Position numbers and translations under genes: made by a program. Positions 56,016-64,000 of a DNA stretch of 64,000 bases are shown here, piece by piece. The stretch spans positions 496,001 to 560,000 of the forward strand of contig NZ_NSFV01000002.1 of NCBI RefSeq assembly GCF_002295115.1, read 5' to 3'. Source of the stretch: Mesorhizobium sp. WSM4311. Lineage in GTDB: Bacteria; Pseudomonadota; Alphaproteobacteria; Rhizobiales; Rhizobiaceae. The stretch's first letter is position 1. Every line of letters starts with the position of its first letter. The notes under the pieces are model-generated. The model made no database searches, was not told the DNA's origin, and worked only from the letters and a program-made list of their open reading frames with translations.

Positions 56016-58076
56016 ATGACCCAACTCGGCGCCACCGTCACCCGCGAGGGCATCCGCTTCGCAGTCTGGTCCTCGTCGGCGCGCCGCCTCTGGGTGTCGA
56101 TCTTCGACGGGCAGGGAAACCGCGAACTCGACCGGTTGGAGTTGCAGCCGGAAGGCGAGGGGGTGCATGCGCTCTTCGTTCCCGGCCTTGCCTCGGGGAC
56201 GCGGTATGGCTTCCGCGCCGACGGTGACTATGCGCCCGAGCGCGGGTTGTGGTTCGACCCCGACAAGCTGCTTACCGATCCCTATGCCGTCGAAATCGAC
56301 CGGCCATACGCCTATCACTGGCGGCTCGCCGCGCGGCGCAACGAGGGCGCAGACACCGCGCCGCTGATGCCCAAGACCCTGGCGAGAGCCTTGCCCGAAG
56401 CGGTGTCTGTGTTGCCGCCGCTGTTTCGACCGGGCGGCCTGATCTACGAGGTGCCTGTGCGCGCCTTCACCAAGCTGCATCCCGACATTCCGCCAGCGCG
56501 GCGCGGTACGATCGCGGCACTTGCTCATCCTGTCGTCATCGAGCATCTGCAAAGGCTCGGCGTGTCGGCCGTTGAACTGATGCCGGTGACGGCGTCGATC
56601 GACGAGCGGCACCTGCCGCCGCTGGGCCTGAGCAATGCCTGGGGCTACAATCCCGTCACCTTCATGGCGCTCGACCCGCGTCTTGCGCCCGGCGGCCTCG
56701 GGGAATTGCGCGACACCGTGGCGGCGCTGCGCAAGGCCGGCATCGGCGCCATCCTCGACCTCGTCTTCAACCACACGGGCGAAAGCGACCGGCTGGGGCC
56801 GACGCTGTCGCTGCGCGGCCTCGACAACCAGGCCTACTATCGGCACCAGCCGGATGGCAGGCTGGTCAATGACACCGGCACAGGCAACACCGTCGCCTGC
56901 GATCATCCGGCGGTGCGGGACATGGTGCTCGACACCCTCCGGCATTTTGTCTGCAATGCCGGCGTCGACGGCTTCCGCTTCGATCTGGCGCCGGTGCTGG
57001 GCCGCGTCGACGGCGTGTTCGATCCCGCGGCGCCCTTGCTCGCGGTGATCGCCGGCGATCCCGTCCTTGCCGATCGCGTGTTGGTCGCCGAGCCCTGGGA
57101 TATCGGCCCTGACGGCTACCAGCTCGGCAACTTCCCGCCGCGCTTCCTCGAATGGAACGACCGCTATCGCGACGACGCCAGGCGCTTCTGGCGAGGCGAT
57201 GCCGGCGCGGTAGGAGCGCTGGCGACGCGGCTTGCCGGTTCGTCCGATGTTTTTGGCAAGGCCGGCCAGCCGGCCAGCCGCACGATCAATTTCATCGCCG
57301 CCCATGACGGCATGACGCTGGCCGACATCGTCGCCTATGAGCGCAAGCACAACGCGGCCAATGGCGAGCAGAACCGCGACGGCCACAACGACAATTTGTC
57401 CTGGAACAATGGCGCCGAGGGCGAGACGGACAGTACGGCGATCACCAGGGCGCGCTTCGACGACCAGTGCGCGCTGCTCGCCACGCTGTTTGCCTCGCGC
57501 GGCACCATCATGCTGACAGCAGGCGACGAGTTCGGCCGCTCCCAGAAGGGCAACAACAATGCCTATGCGCAGGACAATGCCATCACCTGGCTCGACTGGG
57601 CCGGCCGCGACCAGGCGCTGGAGCGCTACGCATCGGCGCTCGGCATGCTTCGCCGTACCGTCCCCGCTTTGTCGGATACCGATTTCCTGACGGGACAACC
57701 GGCCGATGCGACAGGCATCCCCGACGTCGCCTGGTTGACCGAAACCGGTATGCCGCTTGCCGAGGCGGACTGGAACGACCCCGCGCGACACCGCCTCGTC
57801 ATGCTGTTGGGTGATGCAGGCGGCGACCACATTGCCGTCATGATCAATGGCGATCGTCGCCAATGCGTCTTCACCTTGCCCGCGCGGGAAGGTTTCCGAT
57901 GGCAGCCGGCGATCGAGACGCAGGCGATCGACCTTGCGCGGCCGCTGCCGGGCCGCAGCGTCCATTTCATGGCAGAGCATCGGACCGAAAAGTGGCAGCC
58001 GGGATTCGGGCATTCCGATGCGAAAAAAACCAGTTCGCGCCCGACCGCCAAGGGTCGCCCCAGGAAGGGTTCGTGA
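56016..58076 (+). CDS. glgX: Glycogen debranching enzyme
   Basis: GH13 debranching enzyme of 686 residues, removing branch stubs from phosphorylase-trimmed glycogen. CBM48-like N-terminus (GIRFAVWSSSARRLWVSIFD), then barrel motifs: LVFNHTGES, nucleophile D323 in GFRFDLAPVLG and acid/base E359 in VAEPWDIGPDGYQLGNF; AAHDGMTLADIVAYERKHN follows. The ATG at 56016 lies 10 bp after the repeat element. The last ~25 residues are basic (KKTSSRPTAKGRPRKGS). Its TGA overlaps the next gene's ATG by one base. Confidence 0.95.
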   Translation: MTQLGATVTREGIRFAVWSSSARRLWVSIFDGQGNRELDRLELQPEGEGVHALFVPGLASGTRYGFRADGDYAPERGLWFDPDKLLTDPYAVEIDRPYAYHWRLAARRNEGADTAPLMPKTLARALPEAVSVLPPLFRPGGLIYEVPVRAFTKLHPDIPPARRGTIAALAHPVVIEHLQRLGVSAVELMPVTASIDERHLPPLGLSNAWGYNPVTFMALDPRLAPGGLGELRDTVAALRKAGIGAILDLVFNHTGESDRLGPTLSLRGLDNQAYYRHQPDGRLVNDTGTGNTVACDHPAVRDMVLDTLRHFVCNAGVDGFRFDLAPVLGRVDGVFDPAAPLLAVIAGDPVLADRVLVAEPWDIGPDGYQLGNFPPRFLEWNDRYRDDARRFWRGDAGAVGALATRLAGSSDVFGKAGQPASRTINFIAAHDGMTLADIVAYERKHNAANGEQNRDGHNDNLSWNNGAEGETDSTAITRARFDDQCALLATLFASRGTIMLTAGDEFGRSQKGNNNAYAQDNAITWLDWAGRDQALERYASALGMLRRTVPALSDTDFLTGQPADATGIPDVAWLTETGMPLAEADWNDPARHRLVMLLGDAGGDHIAVMINGDRRQCVFTLPAREGFRWQPAIETQAIDLARPLPGRSVHFMAEHRTEKWQPGFGHSDAKKTSSRPTAKGRPRKGS

Positions 58077-59722
58077 TGGCCGACAACAATGCCGACCCTC
58101 GGGCGGGGCAGGGGGCCGAATGGTGGCGCGGCTGCGTCATCTACCAGGTCTATCCGCGCTCCTTCCAGGACACGACCGGCGACGGCAGCGGCGATCTCAA
58201 GGGTATCACCGCGCGGCTTGCCCACATCGCCTCGCTCGGCGTCGATGCCGTCTGGCTCTCGCCCTTCTTCAAGTCGCCGATGGCCGACATGGGCTACGAC
58301 GTGTCGGACTATCGTGACGTCGATCCGATGTTCGGGTCACTGGAGGATTTCGACGCTCTGGTCGCCGAGGCGCACCGGCTGGGCCTGAAAATCGTCATCG
58401 ACCAGGTCTTGTCGCACTCATCCGACAAACACGAATGGTTCATCGAGAGCCGCGCCAGCCGCGACAATCCCAAGGCCGACTGGTACGTGTGGGCCGATAC
58501 GAAACCCGACGGCAATGCGCCCAACAACTGGCTGTCCGTCTTCGGCGGCCCGGCCTGGGAGTGGGATTCGACCCGCCGGCAATATTACATGCACAATTTC
58601 CTCGCCTCGCAGCCCGATCTGAATTTCCACAATCCGGAGGTCCAGGACGCGCTGCTGGACACGGTGCGCTTCTGGCTGGAGCGCGGCGTCGACGGTTTCC
58701 GGCTCGACACCGTCAACTATTATGTCCACGACCGCTGGCTGCGCAGCAATCCACCCCTGGCGTCGAGCGTCGCCGGCACCAATGGCGAGACCAACACCTA
58801 CCTCTACCAAGAGCATTTGTTCGACAAGACGCAGCCGGAGAACCTGGCTTTCCTCAGGCGTTTCCGGGCGCTGCTCGACGAATATCCAGAGCGCGCCGCC
58901 GTCGGCGAAATCGGCGATGAGAGCCGCTCGCTGCAGACGCTGGCCGCCTACACCTCCGGCGGCGACAAGCTGCAGATGTGCTACACCTTCGACCTGCTCG
59001 GTCCGCGGTTCTCGGCGGCGCATGTGCGCGGCTGCGTCGAGGCCTTCGAACATGCGGTTGCCGAAGGCTGGGTCTGCTGGGCGTTTTCCAACCATGACGT
59101 GGTGCGCCATGTCAGCCGCTGGACAGCGCCGGATGGCGATGCCGAGGCGGTGGCCAGATTCTCGATCATGCTGCTCGCCTGCCTGCGCGGTTCGATCTGC
59201 CTCTATCAGGGTGAGGAACTCGGCCTGGAGGAGGCGGAGCTTGCCTATGAGGATCTGCGCGATCCCGTCGGCATCCGTTTCTGGCCCGGTGTGAAGGGCA
59301 GGGATGGCTGCCGCACGCCGATGGTTTGGGAAGCCGGCGCCGACAATGCGGGTTTCTCGACGGGCAAACCCTGGCTGCCGGTCCCCGCCAGCCATCGCGC
59401 CCGCGCCGCCGATGTGCAGAACGGCAGCGAGCAATCGGTGTTGTCCGCCTACCGTTCGACGCTCGCCTTGCGCAGGCGCCATCCGGCGCTGGTCAACGGT
59501 TCGATCCGCTTTCTCGACGCCGAAGGCGACGTGCTGGCCTTCATCCGCGAAGGCGGCGGGCAGAGACTGCTCTGCGTCTTCAATTTCGCTGGAGAGCAGG
59601 CGAATTGGCCCTTGCCGCCGGATATTGGCGCTGTCGCCGCTGTCCTGGCTGGCAGCGCTGCCGGCGAGGAGGAAGCGCTTTCGCTGCCGGCTGTCGGTTG
59701 CTTCCTTGGCCGGCTCGACTGA
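58076..59722 (+). CDS. GH13 alpha-glucosidase (oligo-1,6-glucosidase/AglA-like)
   Basis: A 548-residue GH13 enzyme. WWRGCVIYQVYPRSFQDT begins the barrel, then VDAVWLSPFFKSPMADMGYD. The nucleophile is D211 in DGFRLDTVNYY, the acid/base E278 in VGEIGD, and FSNHDVVRH gives the third acid. These features fit alpha-glucosidases acting on short alpha-glucosides such as maltose, isomaltose or sucrose. The start is the ATG at 58076, overlapping the glgX TGA, with AGGAAGGG upstream. Such an enzyme at the end of a glycogen operon could hydrolyse the oligosaccharides left by GlgP and GlgX; this is inferred from position. Confidence 0.9.
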   Translation: MADNNADPRAGQGAEWWRGCVIYQVYPRSFQDTTGDGSGDLKGITARLAHIASLGVDAVWLSPFFKSPMADMGYDVSDYRDVDPMFGSLEDFDALVAEAHRLGLKIVIDQVLSHSSDKHEWFIESRASRDNPKADWYVWADTKPDGNAPNNWLSVFGGPAWEWDSTRRQYYMHNFLASQPDLNFHNPEVQDALLDTVRFWLERGVDGFRLDTVNYYVHDRWLRSNPPLASSVAGTNGETNTYLYQEHLFDKTQPENLAFLRRFRALLDEYPERAAVGEIGDESRSLQTLAAYTSGGDKLQMCYTFDLLGPRFSAAHVRGCVEAFEHAVAEGWVCWAFSNHDVVRHVSRWTAPDGDAEAVARFSIMLLACLRGSICLYQGEELGLEEAELAYEDLRDPVGIRFWPGVKGRDGCRTPMVWEAGADNAGFSTGKPWLPVPASHRARAADVQNGSEQSVLSAYRSTLALRRRHPALVNGSIRFLDAEGDVLAFIREGGGQRLLCVFNFAGEQANWPLPPDIGAVAAVLAGSAAGEEEALSLPAVGCFLGRLD

Positions 59723-59773
59723 CTGGCCGTTCGACCGCGCCTTGGCCAGGCGACCCGCTTGGCCACGAAGACC

Positions 59774-61531
59774 TTACTGAACGAGCACCGCCCGACCGCA
59801 GGTCGCTCCGGTGACGCGTATGTCGGCCTGGCCGACGCCGACACCCAGCGCGGACAGCACATTGTAGAGCAAGTCGTCGACGGGCGCCGTTACGGTGTTG
59901 AGCAGGGTCACCACTGCCGGTTTGACCGTTCCGATCAGGGAGCTGAGATCGATACCGAGACCAAGCACATTGGCCGAAAGCGACAAGTTGTTGACCAGCG
60001 ACGTGGTGAGCGACTGCGAGATGTTGCGCGTCGAAACGGTTTTGACGGTCTTGTTGGCGATGTCGGTCGCATTGAACGTCAAGGTCTGCGGATTGTTGTT
60101 GGTGATGGCGGTCGCGGCCGAACCCATCACCTGGATCAGCGGTATCAACAGCAGCTTCACATCGGCGATGTCCGCATCGGTGAAGGTCTGTGGCTGGCTG
60201 AAATCGGCGAAGCCGGAGGGATTGTTGCTGTTGGCCAGGTTAAGCTGGGCAACGCCCGGGTGCGCGGCGATCGAAACGCTGATGCTGGAAGGCCCTGTCG
60301 GACAGCTGATGTCGGTCAGCTTGGCTTCGGCATAGGCGACTTCGACATTGAGCGGCAGGTTGACGGCGAGCAGGCTGATGCCGCCGCCGAGGCCCGGCGT
60401 GCCGACACCGACGGAGGCCGTCAGTTTGATGCGCGTCTGGGCGGTGCGCACGACAGTGCCGATGCCGTCGACCGCGAGCCAGGGCGAGGATTGCGGCGGC
60501 TGCCCGATGGCGATGTTGAGCTTGGTCGAGAGCAATCCCGGAATGGTGGCGCCGAGATCGACCGCAGCCTGGTTGGTGCCGTTGGCGAGCACGGCGGCGT
60601 TGGTCAGCATTCCCATGGCGCTTGCATCGACGCCGAAGCCGGACGGCTGTTGCCCGAGGCCCAGGCTGCCGACGGAGCCGAGGTCGACAAGGCTGCTGAG
60701 CGGGATCTTGACCGTGCTGGTCGACTTGGAAGCGATGGTCTGCAGGGCGACCTTGGCCGTGTTGCCGAGGCCGGGGACGTTGGCGATGGCGGTGGCGATC
60801 TGGCCGACAGTCGCTTTCGAGGCCAGTACGTCCGAATAGGTGCCGGCCGTGATGTTCAATTGTATGGCGAGCGCACTGATGAAGGACAAGACGCTGACAT
60901 CGGCCGAGATCAGCCCGTTATAGTCCATGACACTGAGCGAAATGTTGCCGCCGAGGAGCCCGCTCAGCAAAGCATTGAGGACGCCGCCATTGACGCCGAG
61001 CAGTCTCGACCCCACCGAGAATGCCGCCTGCGGCGTCATGCTGGCCGTGGCTTGGGTGCCGATGACCGGAGTGGGGATGAGCGAACTTGCAAAATAGCGG
61101 GTGGGGACTTTCGCCAGCGTGACACGTACCGCATTGTAGGGTGTCACGCCCGCCTGGAAGCGTTGGGTGACGTTGGTGGTCGTCGAGGCATATCGGCCCT
61201 GCGTGACCGTCACCACGGTCTTGCCGAGGGCCGCGGCAATGGTCTGGCCCGAGGCTTGAACGACGACACCCGGCATGCCGTTGTCGGTGAGCGTGGTGAC
61301 GACCGCCGTGTTGACATTGTTGATGTTCGAGGCTGCGGTGATCGCCGCCAGATCGACCATCGCCTGGGCCTGCCGGCGCTCCGAGTAGATGGAGGCTTCA
61401 TCGATGGCCACCGCGGCCAGCGCCAGGGCGACCGGCGCGCTCAGCGCGGTCATGACGGCGAAATTCGCCTTCCTGTCCTCCATCATAGACCGTGCAAGCC
61501 GGCCGATGCCCTTGCCCGCACGCTGCAGCAT
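59774..61531 (-). CDS. TadG-like pilus-assembly/secreted protein
   Basis: A 585-residue protein with the TadG-type N-terminus: a cytoplasmic basic stretch, NFAVMTALSAPVALALAAVAI (24-44) as membrane helix, then DEASIYSERRQAQAMVDLAAI. The long remainder is rich in A, V, T, L and N, with few aromatic residues and two cysteines (SCPTGP and a C-terminal TCGRA). No von Willebrand domain is evident. Its ATG directly follows the TadE TGA. No other Tad/Flp pilus genes are in the window, so it may serve a distant system. It converges with the alpha-glucosidase, with a weak CTGGCC...GGCCAG hairpin between. Confidence 0.8.
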   Translation of the reverse strand: MLQRAGKGIGRLARSMMEDRKANFAVMTALSAPVALALAAVAIDEASIYSERRQAQAMVDLAAITAASNINNVNTAVVTTLTDNGMPGVVVQASGQTIAAALGKTVVTVTQGRYASTTTNVTQRFQAGVTPYNAVRVTLAKVPTRYFASSLIPTPVIGTQATASMTPQAAFSVGSRLLGVNGGVLNALLSGLLGGNISLSVMDYNGLISADVSVLSFISALAIQLNITAGTYSDVLASKATVGQIATAIANVPGLGNTAKVALQTIASKSTSTVKIPLSSLVDLGSVGSLGLGQQPSGFGVDASAMGMLTNAAVLANGTNQAAVDLGATIPGLLSTKLNIAIGQPPQSSPWLAVDGIGTVVRTAQTRIKLTASVGVGTPGLGGGISLLAVNLPLNVEVAYAEAKLTDISCPTGPSSISVSIAAHPGVAQLNLANSNNPSGFADFSQPQTFTDADIADVKLLLIPLIQVMGSAATAITNNNPQTLTFNATDIANKTVKTVSTRNISQSLTTSLVNNLSLSANVLGLGIDLSSLIGTVKPAVVTLLNTVTAPVDDLLYNVLSALGVGVGQADIRVTGATCGRAVLVQ

Positions 61532-61978
61532 TCAGATACCCCCAACCCTGATCGTTGACTGACGCTTGATGGTGGTCCCTGGCATGGCTATGCCCGGGAA
61601 GAGATTCCAGATCGGCAGGTTGTGTGCATCGTACGAGACCGACACCACGAACTGGCTGCCGTCGGCCACGCTGTCATTGGCCTGGTAGGTCAGTTTGCTG
61701 GCGTCCACGAAGGGGTAACCACCGGCATTGTTGGCGAGGAAGGCGGCAACGAGCGTCTGCCGCTCGGTCTGATTCAACCCGGCTATAGCCGTCCGGGCGG
61801 CATCCGCCGCGATCTGCTGGATCGAGTTGGCAGCACCAAAATAGATACCGTACGCAACCATTCCGAGCAGAAGAAGGATAAAAATCGGCGACAGCAGGGC
61901 GAACTCGACCGCCGACGTTCCCGAATTGTCTGTTCGGAACGCACGTCTTCGGAGCCTGGAAATGAGGTTCTGTACCAT
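61532..61978 (-). CDS. TadE-like pilus-assembly protein
   Basis: A 148-residue protein with the TadE motif: a basic N-terminus, then NSGTSAVEFALLSPIFILLLLGMVAYG, here from residue 18, giving one membrane helix followed by a periplasmic domain with IQQIAADAARTAIAGL. TadE proteins are minor pseudopilins cleaved by the TadV-type peptidase. I chose the ATG at 61978 (MVQNLISRLRRRAF); an earlier in-frame ATG at 62029 would add 17 residues. It heads a two-gene minus-strand unit with the TadG-like gene. Divergent from the OppA-like gene. Confidence 0.85.
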   Translation of the reverse strand: MVQNLISRLRRRAFRTDNSGTSAVEFALLSPIFILLLLGMVAYGIYFGAANSIQQIAADAARTAIAGLNQTERQTLVAAFLANNAGGYPFVDASKLTYQANDSVADGSQFVVSVSYDAHNLPIWNLFPGIAMPGTTIKRQSTIRVGGI

Positions 61979-62261
61979 GATACCAGCTTGCCAAAGTTCG
62001 CATGCAGAAAGCGAAAACTCTGGGTGCAACCTGGGGATGCGCGCGATTGAAAATGCCGTTCTAATTTAGCTGTTGCTTCTTCGTTTTTGAGGATTGACTT
62101 AGGGTCAATCAGTACTCGGTTGAAAAGAGCTTACCTCCTGTCTAGTCTCCTGCCACCAGCTGCCGGGGGGAACCGGCGGCACGCTCAAAGGAACCAGGCA
62201 TCGGTTCCGGGGCGTCAACACTCAAAGGCGCGCCGCGGGCAGCGCCGACAGGGAGAACTTC

Positions 62262-63854
62262 ATGCTGAAAAACATGCTGAAGGCGACGGTATTCGCCACC
62301 ACCATGGCGGTAGCCGCCGGCGCATTCTACTCGCCGGCGTTCGCCGAGAGCGTCTATAACAGGGGCACCGCCGCCGAATCGGAGTCGGTCGACCCGCACA
62401 AGACCTCGACGGTGTATGAAGCCAACGTGCTGCGCGACCTGTTCCAGGGACTGGTCATGCAGGACGAGAAGGCAAACCTCATTCCGGGCGCCGCCGAAAG
62501 CTGGACGGTGTCGGATGACGGCACCGTCTACACCTTCAAGCTGCGCAAGGACGGCATGTGGTCGGACGGCAGCCCGGTGACGGCGGACGACTTTGTCTAC
62601 GCCTTCCACCGGCTGGAAGATCCGGCGACTGGGGCCGAATACGCCTCGATGCTGTATCCGGTGAAGGGCGCCGAGGACGTCAACACCAAGAAAGGCAAGC
62701 CCGAGGACATGGGCGTCAAGGCCATCGACGCCAACACCCTGGAAGTGACCCTGAAGGCGCCGACGCCCTACTTCCTGGAGATGCTGACCCACCAGGCGAC
62801 CTATCCGGTCAGCAAGGCTTCGATTGAGAAACTCGGCGCCGACTGGATCAAGCCCGGCAAGCTCGTCTCGAACGGCGCCTACACGCTGGCCGAATGGGTT
62901 CCCAACGACCACATGAAGCTGGTCAAGAATCCGAAATTCTGGGACGCCGCAACTGTCAAGTTCGACGTGGTCAACTATATCCCGACCGAAGACCGCTCAT
63001 CGGCGATGAAGCGCTTCGAGGCAGGCGAACTCGACAGCTATGACGATCTGCCGACCGAACAGCTTGCCGACCTCAAGTCCAAGTTCGGCGACCAGATCCA
63101 TGTCGGCCCCTATCTCGGCACCTATTATTACGCCATCAAGACCGACAAGGCGCCGTGGAACAACCCTGAACTGCGCAACGCCATCTCGATGGCGATCGAC
63201 CGCGACTTCATCGCCGAAAAGGTCTGGCAGAACTCGATGCTGCCCGGCTATTCGATGGTGCCTCCCGGCATCGAGGGCTACACGCCCGCAATGGCCAAAT
63301 ATGCCGAGATGCCGCAGATAGACCGCGAGGACGCGGCCAAGAAAATCCTCGAGAAACTCGGCTACACGCCCGAACATCCGCTGAAGATGGAAATCCGCTA
63401 CAACACCTCGGAAAATCACAAGAACACCGCGGTCGCCATCCAGGAGCAACTGAAGCCGCTTGGCGTCGACGTCACGCTGCTCAACACCGACACCAAGACG
63501 CACTACTCCTTCCTCGAGCAGAAGGGCGACTATGACGTGGCGCGTGCCGCCTGGATCGCCGACTACAAGGATCCGGAAACCTTCCTTGGCATCTCGCGCA
63601 AGGCGAGCGGCAACAACTACTCGAACTACAACAGCCCGGCCTATGAAGCAGCGATGGACAAGGCAGCCGCCGCCGGAGGCAAGCCCGAGGAGCGCATGAA
63701 GGAACTCTCCGAGGCCGAACGCATTCTCGTCGACGATGTTGGCCAGATCCCGCTGCTCTACTACAGCTACCACGACATCGTGTCCTCGAAGCTGCATGGC
63801 TTCGTCGACAATGTGATGGATGTCCATCCGTCGCGTTTCGTCAGCAAGGACTGA
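62262..63854 (+). CDS. Oligopeptide ABC transporter binding protein (OppA-like)
   Basis: A 530-residue family 5 solute-binding protein. The signal peptide is about residues 1-28 (ending SPAFA). The mature part has ESVDPHKTSTVYEANVLRDL and WSDGSPVTADDFVYAFHR, the standard SBP_5 signature, and the LRNAISMAIDRDFI segment. The ATG at 62262 has AGGGAGAAC upstream. OppA-group ligands are mainly peptides, sometimes murein peptides. Permease and ATPase genes would be expected downstream but the window ends 146 bp later. A stem-loop follows the stop. Confidence 0.9.
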   Translation: MLKNMLKATVFATTMAVAAGAFYSPAFAESVYNRGTAAESESVDPHKTSTVYEANVLRDLFQGLVMQDEKANLIPGAAESWTVSDDGTVYTFKLRKDGMWSDGSPVTADDFVYAFHRLEDPATGAEYASMLYPVKGAEDVNTKKGKPEDMGVKAIDANTLEVTLKAPTPYFLEMLTHQATYPVSKASIEKLGADWIKPGKLVSNGAYTLAEWVPNDHMKLVKNPKFWDAATVKFDVVNYIPTEDRSSAMKRFEAGELDSYDDLPTEQLADLKSKFGDQIHVGPYLGTYYYAIKTDKAPWNNPELRNAISMAIDRDFIAEKVWQNSMLPGYSMVPPGIEGYTPAMAKYAEMPQIDREDAAKKILEKLGYTPEHPLKMEIRYNTSENHKNTAVAIQEQLKPLGVDVTLLNTDTKTHYSFLEQKGDYDVARAAWIADYKDPETFLGISRKASGNNYSNYNSPAYEAAMDKAAAAGGKPEERMKELSEAERILVDDVGQIPLLYYSYHDIVSSKLHGFVDNVMDVHPSRFVSKD

Positions 63855-63865
63855 TCCCTGGCCAA

Positions 63866-63892
63866 GCCGCCGCGCACTTCGTGCGCGGCGGT
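63866..63892 (+). terminator. Stem-loop after the OppA-like gene
   Basis: GCCGCCGCGCAC (63866-63877) pairs with GTGCGCGGCGGT (63881-63892) around TTC: 11 perfect pairs and one G-T. Only a weak TTT follows at 63898-63900, so it may be a partial terminator or stabiliser in front of further opp genes. Confidence 0.6.
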
Positions 63893-64000
63893 GCTGGTTT
63901 GCCATCGCATCGGCCGGGAAGCGCAATCGATTTTCGGAAAATCCGGTGCGAAGATTTGAAGGCTGGAGCACAATGGTCCCATCGGACAGGCGTGTTCCGG

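Noticed and set aside
55932..58013. Long open frame (693 codons) on minus, antisense to glgX
   Set aside because: It shadows the intact glgX gene and starts inside the palindromic repeat; the protein is low-complexity, rich in R, G, A and D, with no domain.
59759..61558. Long open frame (599 codons) on plus, antisense to the TadG-like gene
   Set aside because: The minus-strand product has a proper TadG N-terminus and couples to TadE. The plus-strand product is a D/R/G-rich shadow.

Overview
The window looks like chromosome of a high-GC alphaproteobacterium of the Rhizobiales, most probably Mesorhizobium or a close relative. This is inferred from the frcBCA-type sugar transporter, the fused CysN-CysC protein, the glgP-B-C-A-pgm-glgX order, the intergenic palindromic repeats, and the resemblance of the polysaccharide genes to rhizobial LPS genes. 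No rRNA, tRNA, CRISPR array, integrase or intact insertion sequence was seen.

Layout. (1) 1-1082: the 5' part of a metallo-beta-lactamase-fold hydrolase, divergent from bioY. (2) 1147-35031: a ~34 kb surface-polysaccharide (probably LPS O-antigen) locus. It starts with a UDP-glucuronate epimerase and the dTDP-L-rhamnose genes rfbA-C-B-D. Then come a coiled-coil methyltransferase, a polyprenyl-phosphate-type GT2, a GT4, a methyltransferase, a flippase-like membrane protein, a large YfhO-like membrane protein, an epimerase resembling dTDP-rhamnose 4-epimerases, two tandem RgpF (rhamnan synthesis) proteins, another methyltransferase, an O-acyltransferase and a third RgpF. On the minus strand follow a coiled-coil sulfotransferase and the Wzt/Wzm exporter. 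Next are a GT2, a phosphohexomutase, a CapD/WbpM-type dehydratase, an initiating sugar-1-phosphate transferase, a 4-keto-sugar reductase-like protein and an O-antigen ligase. (3) 35523-40326: cysD, cysNC and cysQ (PAPS synthesis and PAP removal), then a convergent DegT-family sugar aminotransferase. (4) 40590-46429: divergent sugar-uptake locus, with a ROK regulator, a FucU-like mutarotase and a PfkB kinase on minus, and frcB-frcC-frcA on plus. (5) 46561-59722: glycogen operon glgP-glgB-glgC-glgA-pgm-glgX plus a GH13 alpha-glucosidase. (6) 59774-61978: an isolated TadE/TadG pair. (7) 62262-63854: an oligopeptide-binding protein.

How the genes may work together. The locus can make dTDP-rhamnose and perhaps dTDP-6-deoxy-talose, start a chain with an N-acetyl-6-deoxyhexosamine-type phosphate transferase, extend it with RgpF and GT enzymes, export it through Wzm/Wzt and attach it with the ligase. 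A methyltransferase and a sulfotransferase in the locus share one plan: enzyme domain, repeat-containing coiled coil, short basic tail around W-R-(I/L)-T-x-P-L-R. The three RgpF proteins end in a related tail. I infer a membrane-associated assembly and capping complex in which the coiled coils could act as length rulers, loosely analogous to WbdD of E. coli O9a. The nearby PAPS genes and the PAP phosphatase could serve the sulfotransferase. This tail and coiled-coil architecture is the best candidate for an undescribed system here.
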